NCBI GenBank assembly: GCA_044432865.1
Contig: JAWXUF010000044.1
Location: 1-9,459, forward strand
Length of the DNA stretch: 9,459 nt
Direction: 5' to 3'
DNA from: JAWXUE01 sp044432865
GTDB lineage: Bacteria; Bacillota_I; Bacilli_A; Acholeplasmatales; Anaeroplasmataceae
Position 1 is the first letter of the stretch; every line of letters begins with the position of its first letter. The notes below the pieces were generated by a model that saw only the letters and a program-made list of their open reading frames with translations, did no database searches and was not told where the DNA came from. Positions 1 to 6,653 of the stretch are shown here, in pieces. The position numbers were made by a program, and so were the translations under genes.

Positions 1-1585
1 CAATATAAATATATCCTGCTTCAACTAATTGTTTCATATATCTAAAGAAGAATGTTAATAATAATGTTCTAATATGCTCGCCATCAACATCGGCATCGGT
101 CATGATTACAATTTTATGATATCTTGTTTTCTCAAGATCAAACTCTTCACCAATTCCTGTACCAATTGCTTGAATCATAGATAGAATTTCTTTATTAGCT
201 AAAATTTTATCCATTCTTGCTTTCTCAACATTTAATACTTTCCCACGTAATGGTAAAATTGCTTGGAATTCAGAATCACGTCCTGATTTAGCACTACCAC
301 CCGCAGAATCCCCTTCGACTATGTACATTTCTGACTTAGAAGGATCTTTACTTCTACAATCTGCTAACTTAGAAGCGAATCTTAAAGAATCTAAAGGAGA
401 TTTTCTTCTTGTAGCTTCTCTTGCTTTTCTAGCAGCCATTCTTGCTCTACCTGCTAATACACATTTTTCAATAATAGTTTTAGCAATTGAAGGATTTTCT
501 AATAAGAATCTAGAAATAGCTTCTCCAAGAATTTGTGAAACGATAGGACGTACTTCACTACTTCCTAATTTTCCTTTTGTTTGTCCTTCAAACTGAGGAT
601 CTGGATGTTTAACTGAAACAATAGCAGTTAATCCTTCTCTTATATCTTCACCATTTAAAGTATCATCTTTTTTAAGAATATTATTAGCCTCAGCATATTT
701 ACCAATTTCTCTTGATAATGCTAATCTAAATCCTTCTTCATGAGTACCACCTTCTGGTGTATGAATATTATTAGTAAATGAATAAATATTTGGAGTATAA
801 GAATCATTGTATTGCATAGCAACTTCAACTGTAATACCGTCTTGTTCTTTATCACAATAAATAGGTTCTTGATGTACAACTGTTTTATTTTGATTTAAGA
901 AAGATACGTATTCTTTAATACCACCTTCATATTCGTAAGTGTTAATAATCGCTTCAGTAGGACGTTTATCACTTACAGTTAATTTAATACCTTTGTTTAA
1001 GAATGCTAATTGTTGCATTCTTGCTCTTAAGATTTCATATTCGTAAACTGTAGTTTCAGTAAAGATTGTAGAGTCTGCTTTAAACATAACTGTAGTACCT
1101 TTAATATCAGTTGTACCATCTTTTCTTAATGGATGATCAACATCTCCTCTACTAAAAGCTTGAACATGTTTTTCACCATTAATATGAACTTCTACTTTTA
1201 ACCATTCAGATAATGCATTAACAACAGAAGCACCTACACCATGTAGACCTCCTGAAACTTTATAACTTGCGTTATCAAATTTCCCCCCAGCATGTAATAC
1301 TGTAAAGATTGTTTCAACAGCAGATAAACCAGTCTTAGAGTTAATACCAATAGGCATACCACGACCATTATCTGTTACACAAATTACATTATCAGGTAAA
1401 ATATCTAATTCAATATGAGTACAATGACCAGCTAAAGCTTCATCAATTGCATTATCAACAATCTCCCATACTAAGTGATGTAATCCTCTACTACTAGTAG
1501 AACCAATATACATCCCTGGACGTTTTCTTACGGCTTCTAACCCTTCTAAGACTTGTATGGAATCGGCATTATAATTATTTTCCAT
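1..1585 (-). CDS. gyrB: DNA gyrase subunit B, 3'-truncated by the window edge
   Basis: GyrB is the ATPase subunit of type II topoisomerase A2B2, which introduces negative supercoils into DNA in the cytoplasm. I translated 528 codons from ATG at 1585-1583; the family is about 640 residues, so roughly the last 110 are outside the window. The N-terminal GHKL ATPase domain shows QVLEGLEAVRKRPGMYIG (residues 11-28), EIVDNAIDEA with the catalytic Glu and Mg-binding Asn (41-50), the ATP-lid Gly motif DNGRGMPIG (72-80) and GGLHGVGAS (112-120). The transducer carries QTKGKLG, whose Lys contacts ATP phosphate. The Toprim domain begins at EGDSAGGSAKSGRD (about 313-272) and includes PLRGKVLNVEKAR and the metal-binding DADVDG (about 83-100). 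QTKGKLGSSEV and overall Bacillus-like wording favour GyrB over ParE. The start is one base after the recF stop, with only a weak purine-rich stretch before it, so translation is probably coupled to recF. No disrupted motif was seen. Confidence 0.98.
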   Translation of the reverse strand, partial: MENNYNADSIQVLEGLEAVRKRPGMYIGSTSSRGLHHLVWEIVDNAIDEALAGHCTHIELDILPDNVICVTDNGRGMPIGINSKTGLSAVETIFTVLHAGGKFDNASYKVSGGLHGVGASVVNALSEWLKVEVHINGEKHVQAFSRGDVDHPLRKDGTTDIKGTTVMFKADSTIFTETTVYEYEILRARMQQLAFLNKGIKLTVSDKRPTEAIINTYEYEGGIKEYVSFLNQNKTVVHQEPIYCDKEQDGITVEVAMQYNDSYTPNIYSFTNNIHTPEGGTHEEGFRLALSREIGKYAEANNILKKDDTLNGEDIREGLTAIVSVKHPDPQFEGQTKGKLGSSEVRPIVSQILGEAISRFLLENPSIAKTIIEKCVLAGRARMAARKAREATRRKSPLDSLRFASKLADCRSKDPSKSEMYIVEGDSAGGSAKSGRDSEFQAILPLRGKVLNVEKARMDKILANKEILSMIQAIGTGIGEEFDLEKTRYHKIVIMTDADVDGEHIRTLLLTFFFRYMKQLVEAGYIYI

Positions 1586-1586
1586 T

Positions 1587-2633
1587 TTACTTCAACTCAC
1601 TTTCTAATTTAATAACTTGGTAATTATTTAATACTTCTAGATCATTAAGATCTACGTTTGTAACTGATATAAATGTTTGACCTAAACTTAGGATAATACT
1701 TAATAAATTATTTTGTCTTGTTACATCTAGTTCACTTAATACATCATCTAATAAAAGTATAGGATACTTTTTCTTTAATTTTTGTATTAATAAAACTAAA
1801 GTAATTTTTAGTGATAATACAACACTTCTTTTTTGACCTTGAGAAGCATATACTTTTGCGTCTTTATCATTAATCTTAAATAAAACATCATCTCTATGTA
1901 TTCCATAATTTGTTGTTTGCGATTGAATATCTTTACTTACTTTATCATTCATAAACGATAAGGTATTATTAACTGGTAAAGAAGGTAAATATTCTAATTT
2001 TACTTCTTCATTAGCAGCAAACATTTTATGAACACTATTAATAACACTATTAATCTCTTTGATAAATCCATTACGATACTTCATAATATGAAGAGATTCA
2101 ATACATAAATTTTCAGTAATTAAATTTAAATAAGTTTCATTAACCTTATTACTTTTTAAAAGAGCATTTCTTTCTTTTAAAATATTATTGTAATTACTTA
2201 AATGAACTACGTACTTAGGGTATAACTGAGATAATTCAATATTTAGAAATAATCTTCTAGATAATGGAGCGCCTGTAATTAATGATAATTCACTTGGAGT
2301 AAAAAATACTGCAGGTAAATTACCGATATAATCACCAATCTTTTTAATTTCTTTGTTATTAATAGATACAGTTTTTGTTTTGTTATTTAATCCAAACTTA
2401 TACTTCTTTGAATCAGCATCTATTTCAACTAAATTAAACTCTTCATTTTCTTTAATTAATTCATTCATATTTGATGTTCTTAAACTCTTTGTTACACTTG
2501 CTGCATAAATAGCTTCTAATAATGTTGTTTTACCTGTAGCATTATCTCCTGTTATTATTACAAATTGACTATTAATATTAAAACTTTGTTTACTAAATTT
2601 TCTAAAATTTAATAAAGTTATTTTATTAATCAT
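1587..2633 (-). CDS. recF: DNA replication and repair protein RecF
   Basis: RecF is an SMC/ABC-like ATPase that acts with RecO and RecR to load RecA at single-strand gaps and stalled forks. The 348-residue product has the RecF layout: N-terminal ITLLNFRKF, Walker A GDNATGKTTLLEAI (29-42), a helical lobe (about 130-215), the family motif YGIHRDDVLF (243-252), the ABC signature YASQGQKRSVVLSLK (262-276), and Walker B with D-loop PILLLDDVLSELD (291-303). It is slightly shorter than the usual 360-375 residues. The Walker A loop reads GDNATGKT where most RecFs have a Gly-rich GxNGxGKT; the essential Asn and Gly-Lys-Thr are kept, so it should be active. The ATG overlaps the yaaA stop as ATGA and lacks a strong ribosome binding site, which implies translational coupling. 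It ends one base before gyrB, the classical order near dnaA in Firmicutes. Confidence 0.97.
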   Translation of the reverse strand: MINKITLLNFRKFSKQSFNINSQFVIITGDNATGKTTLLEAIYAASVTKSLRTSNMNELIKENEEFNLVEIDADSKKYKFGLNNKTKTVSINNKEIKKIGDYIGNLPAVFFTPSELSLITGAPLSRRLFLNIELSQLYPKYVVHLSNYNNILKERNALLKSNKVNETYLNLITENLCIESLHIMKYRNGFIKEINSVINSVHKMFAANEEVKLEYLPSLPVNNTLSFMNDKVSKDIQSQTTNYGIHRDDVLFKINDKDAKVYASQGQKRSVVLSLKITLVLLIQKLKKKYPILLLDDVLSELDVTRQNNLLSIILSLGQTFISVTNVDLNDLEVLNNYQVIKLESELK

Positions 2634-2842
2634 TTTGTAATCTCGTATGAACCGTGACCACTTATTTTGATTACAGTACCAGGATATAATTTCTTCCCAC
2701 GACGATTTTCTAATTCATTATCAACAGTAATTGTTAACTCAGTAAGAAGCATTTTTGCCATACCCCCACTTGAAGCAATTGTTGTAATTTTTAGCAATTG
2801 TCCTAAGGTAATAAATTCAGTATTTATTTTAATTTTCTCCAT
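2630..2842 (-). CDS. yaaA: S4-domain RNA-binding protein YaaA (RecF-operon partner)
   Basis: This is a 70-residue stand-alone S4 domain of the YaaA/YbcJ type, a small fold that binds structured RNA. Members encoded between dnaN and recF in Firmicutes are conserved, but their exact role (ribosome assembly has been suggested) is not settled. The sequence has the expected helix pair and hairpin: ITLGQLLKI, then SSGGMAKMLL (24-33, the usual G/A-rich S4 turn), then VDNELENRRGKKLYPG (40-55) and V.I.GHGSYEI at the C-terminus. The start is supported by GGTGAT at 2853-2848, five bases before ATG, and by an extended -10 promoter at 2860-2868. It overlaps recF by four bases and is the first gene of yaaA-recF-gyrB. 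The stop is TGA, which argues for the standard code. Confidence 0.93.
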   Translation of the reverse strand: MEKIKINTEFITLGQLLKITTIASSGGMAKMLLTELTITVDNELENRRGKKLYPGTVIKISGHGSYEITK

Positions 2843-2847
2843 ATAAT

Positions 2848-2853
2848 ATCACC
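2848..2853 (-). promoter_or_regulatory. Ribosome binding site of yaaA
   Basis: GGTGAT on the minus strand lies five bases before the yaaA ATG and fits the anti-Shine-Dalgarno. It is the only good site in the yaaA-recF-gyrB operon; recF and gyrB have weak ones and probably rely on coupling. Confidence 0.6.
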
Positions 2854-2859
2854 AATTAA

Positions 2860-2868
2860 ATTATATCA
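2860..2868 (-). promoter_or_regulatory. Extended -10 promoter of yaaA-recF-gyrB
   Basis: On the minus strand the sequence reads TGATATAAT, a perfect TATAAT (2865-2860) preceded by the TGn extension. No good -35 box lies 16-18 bases upstream; that place is occupied by the 3' arm and T-tract of a terminator. Extended -10 promoters can work without a -35. Transcription would begin near 2853, giving a very short leader before ATG at 2842. Confidence 0.65.
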
Positions 2869-2876
2869 TATTTATT

Positions 2877-2918
2877 AAAAAAATACTAGTTTTTTCAACT
2901 TTTATTTTCAACTAGTAT
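2877..2918 (-). terminator. Intrinsic terminator just upstream of the yaaA promoter
   Basis: Perfect 9-bp inverted repeat: ATACTAGTT (minus strand, 2918-2910) pairs with AACTAGTAT (2891-2883), with an 18-base loop, followed at once by six T (2882-2877). The stem is A+T-rich and the loop large, so strength may be modest. The 5' arm and loop contain two exact copies of AGTTGAAAA, 13 bases apart. It would stop leftward transcription before yaaA, or act as an attenuator if a promoter lies just upstream. Confidence 0.6.
2892..2913. repeat. Two 9-bp direct repeats inside the terminator hairpin
   Basis: TTTTCAACT occurs exactly at 2892-2900 and 2905-2913 on the plus strand (AGTTGAAAA on the minus). 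The copies are 13 bases apart and lie across the loop and 5' arm of the hairpin. They may be an operator-like pair or simple A/T-rich duplication; no known regulator motif was recognised. Confidence 0.5.
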
Positions 2919-2969
2919 ATTAACCCTATTTTGTATAAAAATTGCTTAAAACGGCAAAATTTTAAATAT

Positions 2970-3006
2970 AAAGAAAAACAAGCTAAATTATAAACTTAGC
3001 TTGTTT
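2970..3006 (-). terminator. Intrinsic terminator of the leucine-rich repeat operon
   Basis: Perfect 11-bp inverted repeat: AAACAAGCTAA (minus strand, 3006-2996) pairs with TTAGCTTGTTT (2986-2976), with a 9-base loop, followed by TTCTTT that extends the T-tract. It lies eight bases beyond the stop of the cap remnant at 3014-3142. It is the first terminator after the two leucine-rich repeat genes and probably ends their transcript. Confidence 0.8.
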
Positions 3007-3013
3007 GTTATAT

Positions 3014-3142
3014 TTAAATATTATATCCCCATTGAACTTCTGCATCATCTCTATTCCAACTACTGCTCCATCTAGATTGTTTTTCTAAATGTGATGTATA
3101 TATTGCAGATAATGTTGAAAAGACTAATTTATTACTAAACAT
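3014..3142 (-). pseudogene. C-terminal remnant of a third BspA-like leucine-rich repeat protein (42-codon frame)
   Basis: This small frame (starts MFSNKLVFSTLSAIY, ends VQWGYNI) aligns without gaps with the last 32 residues of the protein ending at 3202. Shared at identical spacing from the stop are IY, K, W, W, V and WGY, nine identities, including both cap tryptophans (W..SW against W..DW). This IYC...GW..W...VVWGY tail is a usual C-terminal cap of BspA-like proteins in gut Firmicutes (from memory of the family). Only the cap and perhaps part of the last repeat remain; the in-frame stop at 3160-3158 shows the body is gone. It has AAGGGAG at 3159-3153, ten bases before ATG, and a TTGACA farther upstream, so a small peptide could still be made. 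The most likely reading is a relic left after recombination or deletion among paralogues; a short functional protein is less likely. Confidence 0.72.
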
Positions 3143-3169
3143 TGGAATTCTACTCCCTTAATTGATATT

Positions 3170-3198
3170 ATTTCACAATATATTAACGATGTTGTCAA
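3170..3198 (-). promoter_or_regulatory. Possible promoter before the cap remnant
   Basis: A perfect -35 TTGACA (3198-3193) lies just after the stop of the upstream leucine-rich repeat gene. At 17 bases spacing there is TGAAAT (3175-3170), a four-of-six match to TATAAT lacking the important second A. It is plausible but weak, and such matches arise easily in A+T-rich DNA. Confidence 0.3.
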
Positions 3199-3201
3199 TA
3201 T

Positions 3202-4587
3202 TTAGTCTTCATATCCCCATACAACATTAGATTCAAACTCACACCAATCATTGTCCCAACCATCTGGTTTAGTACTATTCTCACAGTATATTGTTAGGGA
3301 ATCACACATAAAAAAAGAATATGCACCTATACTTATTACACTAGAAGGAATTTTAACAGTAGTTAAATTACTACAAAATAAAAATACTTCAGAACTAATT
3401 TCTTCAAGATTAGTTGGTAATATAACTTCAATTAAATTATCAGCACATGAAAATGCACCTTTACCAATAACTTTTACACTTTCAGGAATTGTAAATATAG
3501 ATTCTTTTTTTCCTACTGCATACACAACGAATTCTATCTCATCTTTAGTATAAACATTTCCATCAATTGATTTGAAATATTTATTGTTAGAATTAACTTT
3601 TATTTCCTCTAATGAAGTACAATGATCAAATACACTTCGTTCAATAAAAGTTAATTTTTCATTAAGCTCTATAGTTGAAAGAGACTGACAATTTTCAAAT
3701 GCAGCATAATCAATACTATATAAATTTTTAGATAAGTTAATTTCTTCTAAAGATATACAATCAGAAAATGAACGACTTCCTATATGTTCAATAGTATTTG
3801 GTAATGAAATAGAATTTAAACTAAAACATCCATCAAATGCATAATCGTCAATGTATTTAACACCTTTTGATAATGTTACATTTTTAAGACTTGTACAAGA
3901 TGCAAAACAATATTTAGAAATAGATTGTACACTTGAAGGTATTGTTATACTTGTTAGGGAGTTACAATCATAGAATACACTAGTTCCAAGTTGGACTAAG
4001 TTATTTGATAGTGTTACTGATTTTAATGAAGTACATCCAGAAAACACTGAAGAAAAAAGATGAGTTACACTATCTGGAATAACTATATTTTCTAAGTAAG
4101 TGTTATTATAAAATGCATTATATCCTATATATTTTACATTATATTTTTTATTATCAATTGTTACTTTATCTAAAATAGTTACATTTGCCTTTTCAGCATT
4201 CGCCCTATAAACAATAGCTTCACCATTTGTATAACATTCATATATTATGCCATCTATTGTTATTTGTTCTGACAATAAAATTACTTGATTATATTTAGGA
4301 GCTAATATAATATCACCATCAATTGGTTGGTCAAAATCAAATGGTGGAGTTGTATATGTATTAGAATACGCTTCATACCAATAATCAAATTCATATAAGA
4401 AATAATTTGGTGCTGATTGAAATGGTACTATTCCATCTTCTTCTACATACACTACTTTGTATATACCTCCAAAATTATCTTCGAATTTTACTACATATTT
4501 ATAATCTTTACTAGATCCAGAAAATGCTATTACTAATATTACTATTAATGATACTAAAGCAATTCCAAAACAAATAATTTTCTTCAT
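3202..4587 (-). CDS. Membrane-anchored BspA-like leucine-rich repeat protein
   Basis: Predicted cell-surface protein of 461 residues. An N-terminal hydrophobic segment (residues 5-22) without a clear lipobox or cleavage site should anchor it, with the rest outside. Residues 30-99 look like a degenerate InlB-type (Listeria-Bacteroides) repeat: VVKFED, FDYWYE, then PFDFDQPIDGDIILAPKY. From about 155 to 432 there are ten to eleven BspA/TpLRR (LRR_5) repeats of 23 residues, pattern AF..C.SL..I.LP..V..IG. One repeat is expanded by the common SIDGNVYTKD...YAVGKKE insert (about 340-361). The C-terminal cap is IYCENSTKPDGW with VVWGY (433-459). Such proteins bind host, matrix or microbial ligands in characterised relatives; the ligand here is unknown. 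The start was set at ATG 4587, not 18 codons upstream, because AGGAGA (4602-4597) sits nine bases before it and the signal anchor begins there. It is the second gene of an operon, 13 bases after its paralogue. No sortase motif was seen. Confidence 0.9.
   Translation of the reverse strand: MKKIICFGIALVSLIVILVIAFSGSSKDYKYVVKFEDNFGGIYKVVYVEEDGIVPFQSAPNYFLYEFDYWYEAYSNTYTTPPFDFDQPIDGDIILAPKYNQVILLSEQITIDGIIYECYTNGEAIVYRANAEKANVTILDKVTIDNKKYNVKYIGYNAFYNNTYLENIVIPDSVTHLFSSVFSGCTSLKSVTLSNNLVQLGTSVFYDCNSLTSITIPSSVQSISKYCFASCTSLKNVTLSKGVKYIDDYAFDGCFSLNSISLPNTIEHIGSRSFSDCISLEEINLSKNLYSIDYAAFENCQSLSTIELNEKLTFIERSVFDHCTSLEEIKVNSNNKYFKSIDGNVYTKDEIEFVVYAVGKKESIFTIPESVKVIGKGAFSCADNLIEVILPTNLEEISSEVFLFCSNLTTVKIPSSVISIGAYSFFMCDSLTIYCENSTKPDGWDNDWCEFESNVVWGYED
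3292..4125 (-). repeat. BspA-type leucine-rich repeat array (about 69-bp period)
   Basis: This stretch encodes ten to eleven tandem 23-residue repeats (residues about 155-432), each with a near-invariant F..C.SL core and an I..S/G turn. Copies have diverged in DNA but keep codon phase, as expected of old protein repeats. Internal homology makes the stretch prone to recombination with the similar array at 4676-5341. Confidence 0.8.
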
Positions 4588-4596
4588 AAAAAAATT

Positions 4597-4602
4597 TCTC
4601 CT
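4597..4602 (-). promoter_or_regulatory. Ribosome binding site overlapping the upstream stop codon
   Basis: AGGAGA on the minus strand shares its first two bases with the TAG stop of the upstream leucine-rich repeat gene (TAGGAGA) and lies nine bases before ATG 4587. It decides the downstream start and points to coupled translation of the two paralogues. Confidence 0.75.
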
Positions 4603-6646
4603 ATCTATATATGACAATAATACCTGATGCCCAGTTATCATGCCATCCTTCTAATTTTCCACTTACATTGCAATATATTACTAAAGACGAAGAATTTCCA
4701 AAAGCATTTTCTCCTATTACTACGACGTTTTTTGTGATTGTTATTTCTCTTAACTCACTACAATTATAAAATGTATAAGATCCTATTTCCGTTAATGAAT
4801 TAGGCAGATTTATAATTTCTAGTGATGTACATCCATGGAATACTTCATCACTTATTTTTACTAACCCTTCAGATAATTGTACTTCTTTTAAAAAACTACA
4901 TCCATAAAATGCATATTCATATATTGTTTTAACACTACTTGGAATTTCTATTTTAGTTAATGAAATACAATTACTAAATGTAGAATCAGGAATAGATTCT
5001 AAAGATAGTATTGTTACATTTTCTAATAGTAAACAATTAGTAAATACACCTGTACTCATATTATCAATTACTCCGTTTAATTCAACACTAATTAAACTTC
5101 TACAATTACTAAATGCTTGTCTACCTAAATACGATAGATCATTTATTTCAATAGCTGTTAATAATCTACAGTTACTAAATGCAAAGTCACCTATTACACT
5201 TAAACTTATTGGTAGAATTACTTCAGTTAAAAATGAACAATAGTAAAATGCATATTCATTTATAACTTTTAAATTATTGGGAAGTGATAGTGATAATAAT
5301 GTTTGATGATAATAAAATGCATATTCTCCTATAATAGAGACAGGATAATTGTTAATTGAATTTGGTATTACTAAATTAACATTACTAGAAAGTGTTGTAA
5401 TAAGTGTTAGTTCGTTTTCTTTTAAAGCATAAATTATTCCATTATGTTCAAGTATCAAAGAATAATTAGAATATAATACATCTTCTATATCATCTTCATA
5501 AATATAATAATAACTTTCTTCTATTAATTCTATTCCAGATGAAACATAAATAACTTTCAATAAAGAATCTGTAAAAGCTTCTTCTTCAATACTTGTTACT
5601 TTTATATTATCAATATATTCAGGAATTGTAATGTAATAGATATTATCAGATGTTAGTCCTGTAATAGTTATCTCATCATTTTCTATTATATACGTAATAT
5701 TATCATAACTATATACTTGATAGTCATCATAAATAGTTATTAATAAAGAAGGATTTAATATTTTATAGTTATCATTATCTGTCGATATTGTTAGGGTGTA
5801 TTTTCCTGCTTCTATCATTTCTCCTGAATACTCATATTCAAATGATAGATCATTATAAATTGCTTTGATATTTTTTTGAACTTGATTATTAGCTTCAAAA
5901 TAAGTATCTCCTTGATATGATACAATAATTGATGCTACTTCTATTGTTAAAGTTGCTTTTAATTCTACTTCATTGTAATTATTAAATTCATTTGATAATT
6001 TAACTGTTACTTCATAAACTCCAAAATTAATATTTTCATTATTTAAATATGTAATAGTAATATCATCATTTAATTCTCCATTTAATTCTAAGCTTTGAAT
6101 TTGCCCATTATAAGTCACTGTCTTAGAATCTAGTGTTATATTATCAATATCCATTTCAGCAGCCTTAATACTCAATGTAGCACTTAATGAAGCTACTTCT
6201 TTATCGTTTTCTTTTATAACAGCAATAACATTATAAGTACCAAAATTAATTTGTCCATTATTTTCATATACTACTTCAAGATTACTATTTAATTCACCAT
6301 CTAATAATATATAATGTTCATTACCATCATACGTTACTTCTTTATCATTAAAAGATAATCCATATAAATAATTACTTGTCCATGTAGCATAAAGATTCAT
6401 ATCTTCTAATACATTATCATCAAAAGACCATTTAATATCCTCATGATACCATCCAGAAAAGTAATATCCTTCTTTTTCTATATCTTCAACACTATTTAGT
6501 TTACTTCCTTTTTTTACTTCCTGTGTTTCTACTATTATATTATCATTATAGAAATTTACTATATATGTTGTAGTTTTTATATTAAAAAATATAATTAAAA
6601 TAACTACAGGAATTAATACTGCAAAACCTATTAATATTTTTTTCAT
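4601..6646 (-). CDS. Mosaic surface protein: anchor, InlB-type repeat, MBG-like domains, BspA leucine-rich repeats
   Basis: Predicted surface protein of 681 residues. Residues 3-22 form a hydrophobic signal-anchor with no lipobox or obvious cleavage site. Residues 28-90 are a good InlB-type (Flg_new) repeat: YIVNFY, VKKG, GYYFSGWY and NLYATW. Three MBG-like immunoglobulin-fold units follow (about 93-162, 166-236, 240-306); the first two share VTYDG or VTYNG, DGEL or NGEL, and INFG.Y.V. From about 310 the chain is BspA-like, with clear 23-residue repeats from about 436 to 657 (EYAFYYC, FSNC.SL). It ends in a cap with IYC and GWHDNW but lacks the WGY of its paralogue. Modular proteins of this kind usually serve adhesion or surface recognition; the ligand is unknown. 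ATG 6646 was chosen over an ATG 30 bases upstream because AAAGGA (6659-6654) is seven bases away and the anchor begins there. It is first in a two-gene operon and has its own extended -10 promoter. Confidence 0.9.
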   Translation of the reverse strand: MKKILIGFAVLIPVVILIIFFNIKTTTYIVNFYNDNIIVETQEVKKGSKLNSVEDIEKEGYYFSGWYHEDIKWSFDDNVLEDMNLYATWTSNYLYGLSFNDKEVTYDGNEHYILLDGELNSNLEVVYENNGQINFGTYNVIAVIKENDKEVASLSATLSIKAAEMDIDNITLDSKTVTYNGQIQSLELNGELNDDITITYLNNENINFGVYEVTVKLSNEFNNYNEVELKATLTIEVASIIVSYQGDTYFEANNQVQKNIKAIYNDLSFEYEYSGEMIEAGKYTLTISTDNDNYKILNPSLLITIYDDYQVYSYDNITYIIENDEITITGLTSDNIYYITIPEYIDNIKVTSIEEEAFTDSLLKVIYVSSGIELIEESYYYIYEDDIEDVLYSNYSLILEHNGIIYALKENELTLITTLSSNVNLVIPNSINNYPVSIIGEYAFYYHQTLLSLSLPNNLKVINEYAFYYCSFLTEVILPISLSVIGDFAFSNCRLLTAIEINDLSYLGRQAFSNCRSLISVELNGVIDNMSTGVFTNCLLLENVTILSLESIPDSTFSNCISLTKIEIPSSVKTIYEYAFYGCSFLKEVQLSEGLVKISDEVFHGCTSLEIINLPNSLTEIGSYTFYNCSELREITITKNVVVIGENAFGNSSSLVIYCNVSGKLEGWHDNWASGIIVIYR
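4676..5341 (-). repeat. BspA-type leucine-rich repeat array in the upstream paralogue
   Basis: About nine tandem repeats (residues about 436-657) of the AF..C..L..I.LP..L..IG pattern. Several are one or two residues shorter than 23 (for example around LSYLGRQAFSNC), unlike the more regular array of the downstream gene. Confidence 0.78.
5729..6370 (-). repeat. Three MBG-like domain units
   Basis: Residues about 93-306 hold three units of 67-71 residues. Units one and two are clearly related: V.YDG/YNG, L.GEL, I.Y.N.....NFG.Y.V and L.A.L.I at matching positions. Unit three keeps SYQG near its start, Y.Y.G...EAGKYTLTI and a terminal LLITI. The pattern resembles the MBG/YDG families that often sit between InlB-type repeats and other modules in Firmicute surface proteins; the assignment is by eye. 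Confidence 0.6.
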
Positions 6647-6653
6647 ATAAAAT

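Larger units (their letters stand above)
2843..3201. other. 359-bp spacer between the yaaA operon and the leucine-rich repeat operon
   Basis: Very A+T-rich. From right to left it holds a weak promoter candidate, a ribosome binding site with the 42-codon cap remnant, a strong leftward terminator, about 50 bases with only a weak promoter-like pair, a second leftward terminator and the yaaA promoter. No clear DnaA box cluster, tRNA or known riboswitch was recognised, and dnaN, usual upstream of yaaA, is absent. Confidence 0.7.

Noticed and set aside
321..596. 91-codon plus-strand reading frame
   Set aside because: It lies wholly antisense within gyrB, has no homology I recognise and no ribosome binding site of note; it is a shadow of the conserved gene.
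1..1585. ParE (topoisomerase IV) instead of GyrB
   Set aside because: Location directly after recF, the QTKGKLGSSEV wording and close match to Bacillus-type GyrB throughout favour gyrase.
2843..3201. Replication origin or DnaA-box cluster next to yaaA-recF-gyrB
   Set aside because: I looked for TTATCCACA-like boxes on both strands and found no convincing cluster; A+T richness alone is not evidence in such a genome.
3251..3553. 100-codon plus-strand reading frame
   Set aside because: It is antisense to the leucine-rich repeat gene, and its sequence reflects the reverse of the repeats; no independent support.
4588..4641. 18-codon N-terminal extension of the downstream leucine-rich repeat protein
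   Set aside because: The extension overlaps the end of the upstream gene, has no ribosome binding site before it, and would put charged residues ahead of the signal-anchor. AGGAGA supports ATG 4587.
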